From positions 388,825 to 452,824 of the forward strand of contig NMRA01000291.1 of assembly GCA_002633005.1 (NCBI GenBank): 64,000 nucleotides of DNA, in the 5' to 3' direction. Below the pieces are notes generated by a model that worked only from the letters and a program-made list of their open reading frames with translations, searched no databases and was not told where the DNA came from. A program made the position numbers and the translations under genes. Positions 12,801 through 24,740 of the stretch are shown here, in pieces (the first letter of the stretch is position 1; the number at the start of each line of letters is the position of its first letter). The stretch is from Phoronis australis. Its lineage: Eukaryota; Phoronida; Phoronidae.

Positions 12801-14434
12801 ACAACTTTATTTTGTACTTCGGGTTTACTACGGAATATGCTTTGATCCTGGACTTTTGTAAAAGCGTCATGCCTGTTACAAAATGCGGAGCAGCAGAGAG
12901 TGAGACTTACTAAAAATTGGAAATTTCATGACATGTTGCCAGTCGTTGACGATAGCTTACGCAAACACCCGTACGCACGCAAACACGTTTGCACGGAATA
13001 CGTCGGTATACCACGTGATACAACATGTTAATTGTCTAGACAGTTATTTCTTGGGGATGACTGGATATTCTCCAATAGTATAGATCAATTTCGACCTGTC
13101 TTTTGACATACACGGTGTATAAGCCCGAAAACTATTCAGTAGTGATATTAATGTCTATAAATAAGGAACGCACATTGTTTGGACGTAGTTAAAGAAAATC
13201 TATTCGTCGCTGCGCGCAAAATGCGGTACTGCTCATAGCCCGGCGTCCTTTACTGCGTCGCTACGAATTTTTTCAGTCTGCGCCTAGAAGACTTCTGATT
13301 TTACCATCTTTCTTAATTCTTGTTAAGTAATCTACTGAGACATTTCGTTGTGTTTTGAGAAGCGGAGATTAAGTTATCCTAATATTTTGGTTTTACACGG
13401 TGGTCTTTACATGGCCTTTGAAGACTTAATTTGATGTATCCCAAGTTGTATTTATTTACATGTCTCTTGTTTGGATGTTAAACGTTGTTAACGGAATTCC
13501 TTGATCTAGTTCGTTTTTTCTTCTTTTCTTGAGCCAACAGCTCAACCAATTGAACGCCCTTGAGCAAATCCAGCGTTTAAAATAAAAATACCGTTTGTTT
13601 ACATTCACTCCGTGCAGTCTCCAGTTCGTTTAATTCTCTTTGATATTTGAGGACTATTCGGAGTTTATTTATTTATTTTCGCCGTTGACGTATTGTCGAC
13701 TAATCCCTAATGAACTTAAAATAGTCGTTAGTTTAGAATAAATGGAGCATCTTCGTCGTAATAGCTGCAGTTTACGAAAACGTATGGATCTTATTTTAAG
13801 TACCTTGTAAATCCAAGTTATGGAAATAAGTTATGAAATGGTTCATTGGTGATGTTAATTAGTAAATGTAACCTTTAGAGTAACACAAAAAGTGTATGAA
13901 AAATGCATTTAGTGTGGCGGTTTCATATTTTCCTTTTCTATTGCTCTTGCTAGATTCTTTATACAGTGATGTACCACGTGACTTGATTAGTTTTTTTGCA
14001 CAGCAGGTGTACACACGTTTAGAACACAACACATCTATACATATTTGCGTGCACTGACACGGTGAAATTGAGTTATGATATTTAGATGAAAGTAGCCATC
14101 CCAGTATTCTTTCTGGGAATCTTATCAGATCGGATGTAAGTGAAAATAACGATCATGTCATTACTTACCCTGCCAAGGACCCATCGTTGCAGGAAACAGA
14201 TCTTGTCAAATTTACCCGTGACAAATTTGGAACACCCTTCACTCCACAGCCATGTAAAGAACCTGCTAATTTTCTTATGGCTTCTAAAATTTTATCCGTA
14301 TCTCCTAGCTTAGAGAGTTCATCAATATCTAGTATAATGTCGTCCGTGTGACCACTTGTCCTCGTTGGCAAACACGTGACTGTCACCATAAAGCAAAGGA
14401 GCACAACACAAGTCCTTTCAACTATTACATCCAT
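847..14434 (-). CDS. NOTUM: NOTUM, palmitoleoyl-protein carboxylesterase (13 coding exons, 581 aa)
   Basis: NOTUM is a secreted alpha/beta hydrolase that removes palmitoleate from Wnt proteins and so shuts off Wnt signalling. Coding exons in gene order (minus strand): 14169-14434, 12460-12512, 11464-11571, 10642-10702, 8714-8772, 6259-6364, 5560-5748, 4997-5094, 4437-4575, 3756-3803, 3030-3146, 1567-1667, 847-1247. All junctions are GT-AG and keep frame (1746 nt). Seen: a hydrophobic signal peptide (about residues 1-21); CNDGSLAGYY at the exon 1/2 join; nucleophile elbow GSSAGG with Ser218; ADSGWF and DNKQYRDGDC; CAPTE; CFFGY; FLFDEAQ with Asp324; FASACLSH with His370; ALKCW; and a Cys-rich tail with DTCEWPQCNQSC. 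The triad matches human Ser232/Asp340/His389 as I recall them. At 581 aa it is longer than human (about 496) mainly because of a Lys/Arg-rich insert at about residues 429-475. The Met start is followed directly by the signal peptide; an acceptor just upstream (exon begins 14449) implies a 5' UTR intron. Confidence 0.96.
1892..1924 (+). repeat. Dispersed 33-bp repeat, copy 1 (copy 2 at 61776-61808)
   Basis: Both copies share AGTTGGCTCACCA then GAACTGCCAAACA then CATGT with about three mismatches, in the same orientation. Upstream similarity (TGGC..GACCGG) and downstream similarity (ATTTTGTGA) extend the match to about 75 bases. This copy is in NOTUM intron 11. It is probably a fragment of an old interspersed element; the family was not identified. 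Confidence 0.6.
2210..3096. repeat. Degenerate minisatellite overlapping NOTUM exon 11 and intron 11
   Basis: About eight diverged units of roughly 75-110 bases (one gap near 190) share a core resembling TATACTTGGTATCAG, then GGATAGTAACTGTT, then GGCTCATGGTCACTC. Core starts are near 2364, 2557, 2651, 2748, 2822, 2930 and 3029. Between the cores are short TCACTCATGGTCAC-like sub-repeats. The unit at 3029-3096 is the coding tail of NOTUM exon 11 on the minus strand, so part of the array is translated. Confidence 0.85.
3030..3146 (-). CDS. NOTUM: NOTUM coding exon 11, partly minisatellite
   Basis: The exon opens with DWHKMTIKGVTLTDALKCW (residues 377-395), which matches the conserved DW...G.SLP.AL.CW segment of NOTUM. 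The second half, from about residue 396 to 414 (TTSDHEPNSYYPSTLIPSI), has no counterpart I know in NOTUM. Its DNA (3030-3096) is one unit of the tandem array that continues through the following intron to about 2210. The GTAAGC donor also lies inside the repeat unit. Phase agrees with exons 10 and 12 on both sides. Confidence 0.88.
3756..3803 (-). CDS. NOTUM: NOTUM coding exon 10, catalytic histidine exon
   Basis: This 48-base exon lies between a good pyrimidine-rich acceptor and a GTAAGT donor. It reads AVFASACLSHTTLTL in the frame set by exon 9, with split codons on both sides. Human NOTUM has a corresponding FAPACLSHEI segment that carries the catalytic histidine, here His370. It is listed separately because it is short and easy for a gene caller to skip. 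Without it the enzyme would lack its triad, although the frame would stay open because its length is a multiple of three. Confidence 0.9.
6821..6963 (+). mobile_element. Dimeric MITE-like element, copy 1 (NOTUM intron 6)
   Basis: The element begins CATGGGCGGCGCA and ends with the inverted form GCGCCGCCCATG, flanked on both sides by CTCTT, a possible 5-bp target-site duplication. Inside are two head-to-tail units of about 70 bases (6821-6890 and 6895-6963). Each runs from CATGGGC through GCACTG, a short A run, GGGG, GCTA.AGCCCCCC and TGTGGT to GCCCAT. A second copy of the same dimer lies inverted at 43752-43892. It encodes no protein and lies between NOTUM exons 5 and 6 in genomic order. Confidence 0.8.
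7768..8390. mobile_element. MITE-like element with ~25-bp terminal inverted repeats
   Basis: The left end AAGCCCGTTTCAGATTAGC and the inverted right end AAGCCCTTTTCAGACAAGC match over about 25 bases with few mismatches, enclosing 623 bases. There is no transposase reading frame, so it looks non-autonomous. No clear target-site duplication was found. It sits in the NOTUM intron between exons 5 and 6. Confidence 0.7.
9247..9312 (+). repeat. Dispersed 66-bp repeat, copy 1 (copy 2 at 40097-40162)
   Basis: The shared blocks include ATGG.TGAT.G.ATTC..ATGAAA, then TTTCAG.TAC.ATG.TT, then TGCAC.GTTCTC.AAAATCCT. Both copies have the same orientation. This one lies in the NOTUM intron between exons 4 and 5. 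The surrounding sequence diverges, so these are probably remnants of a larger interspersed element. Confidence 0.6.
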
Positions 14435-14990
14435 TTTAAAACTGTTAACCTGAAAATAGAAAAATGAAACAAATTCACCCGTGGAAGAAACGTCATTATT
14501 TTACCCATGACTTTCTTTTTCGACGTGACAAACTGGTAGGTGTGGCAAGATATACAACCCCGATATCTCGAACTTCGTATTTTTGCATAATTACGTTCTT
14601 TTCGGTGATGTAGAAAATATCACTAAAATTATTTCTGTCGTCAAACTTTTGTTTTGGCACTATTCACATCTGCTGGTTATAGCTTACTTTATGTGAAGAT
14701 AGATAACGAAATCGTAGAAAACTTCATCAATTCACTCATCAAGCACCCAATCCAATATCCAATGAACTGATTGAAACATCATCGAAAATTTCGACTTATA
14801 TACGAATTCGGAGCTTTCTTTGACCGCGTATCTTGTGACTCAACTGTTTATTCGTTTGATTTCGGTTACTTCCGTCTTTCCCGCGTAACGAGAAAAAGTG
14901 AATCATGAATCAACCAATCGGTAATGAGTGCGTCGTCAAATGACGGAACCACAGCAAAAGTGGTGTTCAAGAAACCTTGGCGAAAACGAA
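14435..14990 (-). promoter_or_regulatory. NOTUM 5' region, promoter not pinned
   Basis: A TTTTCAG acceptor ends at 14450, so the exon with the start codon begins at 14449 and the transcript has at least one upstream non-coding exon. I could not locate that exon or the transcription start. A TCF/LEF-like site lies farther upstream at 15831-15840. NOTUM is a known Wnt/beta-catenin feedback target in other animals, so such sites are plausible but untested here. Confidence 0.35.
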
Positions 14991-17900
14991 GCGAATTGCG
15001 AGAGAAAATTACCGAACGATTAAAGCTTTAAAAAAGTGGGATAATTATTAGCAGCTTTTACCATAGTCCACCATGTTTGTATTTCAAATATTTATCGAAA
15101 ATTGTCAGGACATGGTTTACCCGACTACGGGCTAGACAGATGCGAAACTTCTTTGGAGCTGTTGTATACATCGGACCCCTGGAGATGTGGACGCTGATTT
15201 TTACGTCTCTTAAAACCTCGTTGTTCTAATCCGATTACGAAACTATTTTCAACCAAACTTGGTTGAATCATTGCAGTTAAAAAGACTCTCCTGGACGATG
15301 ACGTTGCCACTTTTTCAGTTTCACGTTTTGTCTAGTCCTAAACTGAAAAGTATTCTATCGGGCGATTTTAAGTTCAACAAACAAGCACCTGTCAGACAAC
15401 AGTTACCGGACGTGCTCTGGTCTCCTTTTTGCCTCTTAGTTTAAAAACAAAACATTGATAGCAAGCATATTAACGAGCAAAACTAATATTGGCAGTCATC
15501 CCCCATTGAGAATGTGACTATGAAAGTACTCTCAACATTTACCTGGACAGTATACCTAGCGTTACTCTTCATCGTCAGCTTTTACAATATGAAAACTAAT
15601 AATCGTTGATGCATTCGAAAGTCGTCAAGACAGGTCACGGCTTTCGTCGTCCAAATATTATGGTGGGTTTAATGACCAGTTGAGTCAGTGTTTCACTGTT
15701 TGTGCTTTGGTCGTCATCTCATTGTTGTCCATTGTTCCTTGTCCGAAACACGTCAACATTGATTCAACCATTCATTGCCTCTCCTAAATGCTCGCCTTGT
15801 CAACTCATCAAGCGGAATTAATTCCGGCGAAGATCAAAGAGATTCTCCTGGCGAGGAGTTTATACTGGGGTATCCCGGTATCTCAAACCTTTAATCGAAG
15901 TTGAAAGGCGGGTGTGTGCCTCGCTGGACAAATTATTGAAACAACAAGTTATGTTGAGTGCCAACATTCGCCGTTGGCTATTCGTGGTAAATCGATTTAC
16001 GCAACCGGTGCAAACTTCTGGTCAGAACATACTGAATTTGTTGTGATATCTGATGATTTTTACAGAGGGCCCTGATTTATCATCAAGATAGCTATGTTGA
16101 TTAAACATGTTATCTTAGACTAGCTTTCCATTGAGATCACTTGGATGGGCGTTGAGATTAATTTCGCAGGCCTTAATTAATACGGGCTATCGACAGTAAA
16201 CATATACTATCCGACACGATTTCCCATAATGCCCCAGGAGGTCTTATAGTGTTCATTGACGAGCAAGACAGACACGCAGAAATATTGTTTTTGTTGTGGA
16301 AATTCGTTTACGCGCTAAGGTTTGTTTGCGTTACAGTTATCCATGAAAAGGACTGTCCAGTTTGTTGATAGCGTTTGGCAGCGTGATCAGTTCTTGAAGA
16401 AATCATATTCAAAATGAAATATTTCTACGATCTTATGATACAGTACAAACATAATTATGGTAGGATGGTACCTAATCTTGGTTATGAAAATATCAGTGGA
16501 CCCCACACACAGTTGCTAAGTCTGGCAAAATGTTAAAGATAGAAATTTACTTGTCAGTTTATTGGGCAACTCTTATTGTGTTACTCTGAAGTATGAGTGA
16601 TGTGACAAAACCTTGTCTTGTGCTACCTGTTCACGTGTGATGTACCTGTCTCCAGTCTGCTTTGAAGTGGAATCTCAACAAATTTTCGGTGAACGATGGC
16701 AGTATTTCACGACAGCTCCATTATTATTATTGAGTGCGTGACCAACAAAGCTATGAATTAGCGAATTGCCAACTATTATCGTAACTGGGGGACAATTCAC
16801 AAACTGTTTTTCCCAAACCTCCATGTGTGTTCTAGGGTGTGCTGGAAAATTACTGTTGAAATTACTAATCCACATTGAGAACTAAGACCGACGAATTTCC
16901 TAAGTAGGGATAATTGGAAAGAGACATACACCAATTTGTCGTCACATTGTTGAAAATCAGCGATGCGTAATTAGTTATCTCGCTTGTTTTGTTTTGCGGG
17001 CGAAGCGACTTGCTGACTCAACTTGTGTGTTCGTGTTGTGCACTCAGTCGTGCCAAAGCAAACATGGCGGATCCTACTTTTGGCGCCCGCGATCGCTACC
17101 CGCAAACTCTTCAACGGAACTTATTAGGAGATGTAAAGTGGTTTGTTTTGTCCATGTGCGAGACGTTGATGACACTCAATCAAAGTGAATTGATTAAGAA
17201 CGTGCGAGTTTCCAGGCGTGTGAAACTGCACCACCGTGGTACTTATCTGTGATACATCGGAATGCAGGAAATGAGAGATATGATAGCTAGTCTTTACTAT
17301 CTGTTGCATTGGCGGTTTCGCGACCCATGATTCACTGTTTTCTAAATGCAGAAAAGTTATGCTCCGTTTGAATTTTTGTTGTATTTTGATGGTTTTAGTC
17401 AATTCGTTACCTGGTTCTTCGTACTCGTGACCAAGCTATTGAAATTGGTCAGTGGTTAATAAATTCCAAATACGCTTTAATGGGTGTTTCTACATATCAC
17501 ATTAACAAGATGTATTTGTTTTACGAATACAGAAAATGTTGATTCGACGCAATGGGCTACAAATTCCTTTAGAAATTTCCAACGTCATAATAGTTCACAC
17601 ATACTCTATTTTAGTTGTTCAGAGATGTGACCTTGTCCAGTCTTCCTGTGTTCTTACGTGCGAAATGTAGGGGACGTAAGGGAGCCCTGGCATGCTGTTT
17701 TTAGGGTCTGTGCGAACATTTTTATTGAACATTGTAATTGGGCCCCCTTCACACAACGTAGACCCGTCAGTGCGAAAAACTATCAGTTGTTCTCTTGTAT
17801 ACTACCCAGGGACCGTCCACACATTAAAACCATTGCGACTTTACGTGGCAGGTGAACAAAGTCTTTCTCCGCGTTTGTTTTTTATGTTGTTTCTGCAAAA

Positions 17901-20900
17901 CTAAATGTCAAAATATCTGCCACATACTGCACGCGCACTCATGTCGCGGATTGTAATAAACATCACCATTAATTTTCTGAAAATTCAATATGTCAATGTC
18001 GAAAACGTAGCCAGTAGTGCCGTATCCATTCATAAATTAGACTGACTTTCTTCTCCGGCATATAAAGGTACAGGGATATCAGAAGCTATGCACGTATCGA
18101 TGTGAGTGTCATTTTTCTTCTGCGCTGATAATTCGATGTACGTCATGTCACAAAATATTCACGGGGAATTCCGATGTATCCAAGCTTACAGTAGCTCGGC
18201 CTAAGCATAAAATGATGTTCCTTCATTGCCGGAGTTCAGTGCTTTGTGTTTATGTTTATATTCGTACACGTGCAGGCAAGTTGTCCTAAGCTATTTATGG
18301 GCTTACGGTCTAATCGCTTTGATTTCAATTTAAATCTAATTAGAAGGCATAAATACTCCAATACACATCGATTCAGGTGTGTAGACGCCTGATCCTTAAA
18401 GCGGCAAATTTTGAGAACGCCTTTATCTGACCGCTAGATACACATTGCGCAATGTTACGTAACAGATTAACACCTAAGCCTTTCATTAACGGTTTCAATA
18501 AATGCCTCAGCGTAACTGATAGGTCTACACAACACATCCTTATTGGCGAAAACAAGATCAGGAAGGCGGTCGACAAGAATATTCTGGACTATGAGATTCT
18601 TTCAGACAATAACCTAGCTCACGCAGTTTTCTACTGTTGAGCTTCGAAAAAGTGCAAACATAAATCTATTCAGACATCGACGGGTGAGACTTTTAGCTTC
18701 GCCCCAGGCAATCACTTGGTATCTCCACGCCACCTTTGCACGCCAATGAGAAACTTACACATTCTACCACATTGTCACTACCGAATTCCCTCGCTGAATC
18801 AGAGCGTTAATTGCTAGCACGTTCAAGCAAACAATTCATGCGTTAAAATGCACTGTTTGTCCAGGCACCATACTCTCGATTCATCACGTAACTGACCGAA
18901 AAACAGTATTTTCACAATGCTTCGGCTACCTTTGAAAAACGACTATCCTCGCCCTTCTCTCACACATTTGTTGTCTATATTTGACTACTATTTTATGACA
19001 CCTTTGCATGATTATACGAAGAAAAGAACTGGCTCTTTGATGTTTTACCTAGCCGTTTACCTGTAAATGAATACCCCGACACCTGTTTGGTAGTTGTTCG
19101 TGACCCTTATTATAGAATAGCTATTTTATCTCTATCAGGGGTCTTGACTCTTAGCGCACAAATGCCAAACACACATTCGAAGAATACGGACGGCATATTG
19201 TCCTTTCATGTATCGCAAGCACCACATTTTTTCATTGTTATTTATTTGTTATGCAAATGCTTTGAATTCCAATGGTTTTCTGCCCGCACTAAAACTAAAT
19301 TTACACATTTTGATTATTTCGTCATTCTCAGCAGTCAAGAATCATTTGTTTTTTCAATTCGAAGTGAAATTTACAAACTCGCTTCAAAGACTTTTACGAG
19401 ACTTCAATCTAGGAACATCACTTTATTTTCCATGAAGTTTCTGTCCAATCGAAGGCTTACTTTATGTTGGTAGAGAGGTCAAAAGAGGATTCCACAAACT
19501 GTTAAACGTGGTGTCCTTGTGGGGTTATATTTACACATGGTTGATAACACCTGTACTAGTACGTACGAATTAGTTTTTATAGCACTTACCGTAACACTCT
19601 ACTTTATATACGCTCATTTCTTGCACAACAACAGTTGTAAATACGTCTTTATCCAGTCAACTTCACATTTTGGAGCATTTCATTGTGGCGCGCAATCCAG
19701 CGCTAACTATAAACCGTTCTTATGTAACGTCTGGTTAATAGATCTCCCATAAATTGTTTAACACATTCAGCAGGATCACGCAGCCTCAAATTAATGCATA
19801 AGTGCAAATACAACCGACAGTCGGTACGCAACGTCCACACTCAACGCTTTCAACGGTCCAAATTGGGCCAGTCAAGACGCTAGCACTTCCTGTAATGGTG
19901 CCCGTAATTAGTCAATCATTTACTAATCGTAGACCGTCGATAAATTCTAACTCCTTTCACGTTGTTCTTTTGCATAATCGCATTAGCATGACCTCTCAAA
20001 ATCAACGTCAAACAGTCGAAGTGTACATGTCCACCTCAAAATTTCAGTCCGACTTTCTCGAAGATCTAATCCCTATTGAGAACCTTCTAAGCTAACTCTT
20101 CACCTATTGGCTATGCTAAAGTAGCGGTAACTTCAAAGGGTCATGGACATACATAAAATGTACGTGTCTAAATACATTAGCTAGAAAAATACGCACGATA
20201 CCGCTCTTATTTAACATCCGGGAAATCATCAACAACTCGCGCGAAAATAATTCTAACCTCTGTTCATTGGCAACGCGAATATTCTATCGTCCCCCTCTCT
20301 CTTATTGTTTACTCCGAGCAAGAAAATGAATTCACACGCATTTGTTTCGCACATATACAAAGGCAAATGCAGAGAGCTTTGTGGCTGATATAATTCTTCA
20401 CAGCTGAAACTTGCCACAAGCGCCACAGTTAGAAGCAGGAACAAATTGGATCCTTCTTTGAAGTGTATACCCACTGTGCTTGGCGATCGTAGCGACTTCT
20501 AATTCAAAAGCTTGTTCTGCTTTGAAATATACTCCAATTTAATTCATATGATGCCTTGCCAGTTTATATCAGATTTTGAAAGATATTTTGAAGTTGGCAT
20601 CGTCTACGAGGCGCGCCAGTTTTTGTGTTGTGGGGACACAGACGCCATTCATCAGTGGATCATGTTGACGCCTGTGCCGTGTTGGAATTGTACGAATTAA
20701 TGAAGCAATTTTAATCACGGTAGAAAGAATACTATAACATGAAAGAAAATAAGTTTGACCGTATAGAATATCCACAAAACAAAAATCAAACCTCTACAAT
20801 CGAGTTTATTTTGTCCATGTGCATCGTGTTGCGGTATCGCGAGCGCATTTCCGGTCAAGGAAATGTTCTTTGATACATGCGCCGCTATTATAATGGCCAA

Positions 20901-23900
20901 CCGAAAGTGGCACCTAAATAGTGTAAAACACTCTCTTTTGTTTGTAAGCTATCCCACCGACACTGTAGCTCAAGCAACACCCAAAGCGTGCGACATTCAC
21001 AAACTTATTAAAGATTTTATCGTCGGTTCCATCGTACCTTACACTTCGCATTTTATTTTTATAAAATGATGTCACTGTTTACATTGTGTTCTACGTTCCC
21101 TGTTTTATCACGTGCTACAAGTGAGCATCCGTGAATAATACAAAAATCATATCTGCTAAGACTCGATCATCAGTAACTGCATTAAAAGCTCGCGTCGTAA
21201 GTTTTTCTCGTCTAATTCGGCCACTCCATTATGGGGCGACGAGAAGAGGCAGTCTTCTATAACAGATGTGTTATCATTTTGTGTGGATAGGATGGCGGTG
21301 TTTTCATATGTCCAAAAGTATGTTTGCTTATTGACCACTCAACTTCCCTCAACTCGAAAATTGACGAATTGCGTGTCACTCTTTGAGCAGTTATCACAAT
21401 TTCCTGCGACGTGTAGGCCAATTTTCCAGTGGTTTCTCGAGCAAAGTTTCTCGATCACGGGTCCAGGTTGACAACAGTAATTCCACTTATTTTTGTTTAA
21501 TTCGCTCTGTCACAATTCTCCTAGTTGCTTATGCGTCACGGTACTAGATCCAAGATGTCTTTATGTTGAAAAAAGATTTTTCAAACAACGTCAAGTGTTG
21601 TGCTCACGTGTTGATTTTGCATTAATTTCAAGTATTGCAAAATTTTCAAATGTTAGATTTTCAAGAAGAATGAAACAGTAGACAAAAAGTATAGAGGACA
21701 CGATTTTTTTCTCACTGAATTAACTTTTCGTGTTTAATTCTTTAATTTTTGGAGCTGGACGACAAAATGGCCTGCTGAAGTTGAACGACGCTTATCTATG
21801 CTTAGAAAAAATTATGGTAAAAAGGAATGCATCCATGTCTTGCGTATTTCGCGATTGATGAAATTCATTTTGTGTTCTTCACTAATGGAAGAGTTATCGT
21901 AAACAGTGTCCCTGTCGTAACGAACTTCATGCGGTTGTTTTTCAAATGGCTTTCCACTTTTTGCTGTGCTTTCGATGAGAATTAAGAGTCTTCTCAAGTT
22001 TCCACCGGTGGTGAAAGTCAGGGTAAGTAGACAACGGTGGCGACGCGATTTGTCTCCGACTTTGCTCTTCGCAACCCTTTCAAATGTGACAAGATCGTGT
22101 AACTGAAATATTGAACGAATATTTTATTGTGACGTATTATTCCATGGTGAATACGAAAAAACAGAAGAGTGAAATATCGAATATCCCACCGACATTGGGT
22201 TTATATTGTGAGATGAAATATTTCATTCTTAAGTTGTCTTTGTTGACTCAGAGGTTATGAGTTATGGAGTTTCCCTACGTCATACCTAACAAACTTTTAA
22301 AAACTGTATTTAGATATGAACATTACATTACTTAATGCAAGTGATCCATCATTTAAGATATCACAATCTTTACCTTTCTACCTTATTCGAAGTTACTAAA
22401 TAAATAGAAAATTTTGATATCGGCAAATCTTCACCGCAGTTCTATAAAGTTGGCCACTTAGGCTAGTGTTTCCTTTACAAATAAACTTGTTTTGTAGCGG
22501 CCTTTTTGATCTACAACGATTTAAATTGACATTAATGTGGTCCGTGTTTTCACAATATTATTGTCACCGATTGCTTTGACTTGTCCCAATGCTCCCCCAA
22601 CGCCTTGGTATAACTGAATGTCGACTATAACTACAGCGGGGTGAACCTCACGAATTTTTGACGCCTCTTTAGCTGCCATTCGTCAACGGGATATCACGAC
22701 AGGGCGAGGTGAACCGTTTCTTTATTTCATTTTGGAGTTAACTAAATATTTACTGACGCACCTGTAGGGCATTTTTCAGCATTGTGCATTTGTTTGGTGT
22801 AATGACTCGACGAATATGGATATGTGTGAATATACCGTACCTGAGAATTTGAGTTTAATACTAATTTGACAGAGATCAAAGGCCCCGAGTTATGACTTGT
22901 TTGAACCTTTATTAGGCGTTTATTTATTAAAGGATGACTTCTAGAATACAAAGAAAATATGAAGTGCCAAATATTGTATAGGCGAATTTAGATGGGGCCA
23001 AGAGGCTTGCCCCTGACTAAATCGGCAAAAAACGCCTCCTGTCTGCCGGTTTTAGCGCTTCCAAAAGTATGGTTGCCCGCTCCCACCCCCCTTTTCGACA
23101 TCTTAGATTTTCGGCGTCGAACGAAAACGGTCATACATTCATGTCTCGGTGTGGTGCCAATACATTCCCGTATGTGGCGAACCGCGATATTTGAACACAT
23201 TTTTTTGCTTAGCAAATAGCATTTTTCATAATGGACGTTTCCCGTTTTTGCAGAGCAGCGCAAACCCTTAGGTAGGTTAGCGGAAAGGTGTTAATGTGGT
23301 ATTGTCCCAGTACACAACTTAAAAAATTGTCTTCTAGAGAAACTGTCCGTTTTAGACATTGTTAGCATCTGACTACTAATTATATTAATGTGGTTGCGAT
23401 TCTGAATACTATTGGTGTATCTAATTCATTTACAGAGGCACTCAAATGAAAAAGTAGCAGCAACAGGGACATAAATCTCTAAGAAAGAAATCAAAAGAAT
23501 ATTAATAAGTAATGCACATAAGGAAAACAACAACAACAACAACACAATAATAAACATGGATATACACGCAGTCTAAACAGTTATAAATAACAGACACATT
23601 TAGAAATAAGAACAAAAGTTTACATTGAATACGTAATATGATGCGTGTCCATCCTTTGAAAATAGAATATAACGAGGAGGGAAACCTATAAAGGAAAAGC
23701 AGTTATCAGCGTATTTACTGCGTATTGACAAGATATGTTCATGAATATCTGCGTTCTGAAATCGCCCGTGTGCCAGAATCTCACCAGGTGTTAATATTCT
23801 TGGCACGTCATAAATGTTTTGGTATGCTGTGTGCGTCGTTTGACACGAAAAGGTGTCATTTTCTTTATTAAAAAGGCAAAACATCAGTTTCCTAACCTTA

Positions 23901-24434
23901 CAAATCTCACTAATTTTGCAAAAGAAAGCCAAACATCGCACCCTGACAGAATGCTCACAGTGATTCACACAGCAAGGAATAACATGAAACAAGTAAACCG
24001 ACAAGTTATAATGAACGTCTCATTGAAAACAATAACAGGACTATTAGAAAAACAATCGCCATCGCCACTAACAGTAAGGAAATGTTTCATTAAAGTGAAA
24101 TGCCGACGGACCACACTACACCAGTCTGCATATCACGTCCACACAATACAAATTGCGCAAGTCAAATTATGATAGACAAATTATTATTTACGTTATATTT
24201 TCCGCGGAGACAGCAATTTAAACATTAAAGTCGAAAATAATCCTGCCCCTAGGCATTCTGCTGTATAAGACGCAAGTGTGGCAAAACGGGGAGTCTGTTA
24301 TTAGTAAGATTTAATAAGTTTATACAAACCCTTTGTATGACAGCCGGTGTTATTGTTGCAAAGTAGTGAATCGTGTTTATGAGAAAGCAATATCCGTTTC
24401 TGTACGAACTGCATCATAGTCGAAAAATAAGAGA
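14991..24434. other. Gene-poor intergenic stretch
   Basis: I see no conserved exon here on either strand. Open frames are short, often overlap on opposite strands, and resemble no family I know. A patch with higher CpG content near 16990-17110 contains an ATGGCGGAT start-like sequence at 17064. A GC-richer patch at about 22984-23230 has no recognised content. A short AAC trinucleotide run lies near 23528-23543. Confidence 0.6.
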
Positions 24435-24650
24435 CTCAGAGGCGGATCTGCGGGGGGGTTCAGGGGGTGTAACCCCCCCGGGATCAAAAACAAAAATAAA
24501 AAAATGCAGCCTGGAAAACGGAATCGGCAACAAAAACCAAAAAAATCTTACATGGCAGGAGGAACCCCAAGCCGACATCTCCCGCTCGACGCTACGCGCC
24601 TCGGATCCTAACCCCCGCTCTTACTGAAAACGTAAATCTGCCACTCTGAG
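24435..24650. mobile_element. Small inverted-repeat element with CTCAGAG...GGC termini
   Basis: The left end CTCAGAGGCGGATCTG pairs imperfectly with the inverted right end CTCAGAGTGGCAGATTT. Just inside the left end are G-run and C-run arms (GGGGGGG and CCCCCCC) that could fold back. There is no coding capacity. The CAG.GGCGGAT style of terminus resembles non-autonomous hAT-like elements of many invertebrates, but no clear target-site duplication is visible. Confidence 0.55.
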
Positions 24651-24703
24651 TGTTTTGAAGAAAAATTGTCACACCTTTCTCAAGTCACGAAAAATATTAC
24701 TTC

Positions 24704-24740
24704 GTTTCAGACAACGATCATCATGATCGTTGTCTGAAAC
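24704..24740. repeat. Perfect 18-bp inverted repeat with 1-base spacer
   Basis: The left arm GTTTCAGACAACGATCAT (24704-24721) is followed by one C and then its exact reverse complement (24723-24740). The arms are AT-balanced and match perfectly. No gene is adjacent. Confidence 0.9.

Noticed and set aside
19087-19473. 128-aa plus-strand open frame
   Set aside because: No similarity recognised. A second 75-aa frame overlaps it in another phase, and composition matches the surrounding non-coding DNA.
23600-24004. 134-aa minus-strand open frame, the longest uninterrupted frame in the intergenic region
   Set aside because: It resembles no family I know, has no visible promoter and overlaps a 117-aa plus-strand frame. 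That is typical of chance open frames in AT-rich DNA.
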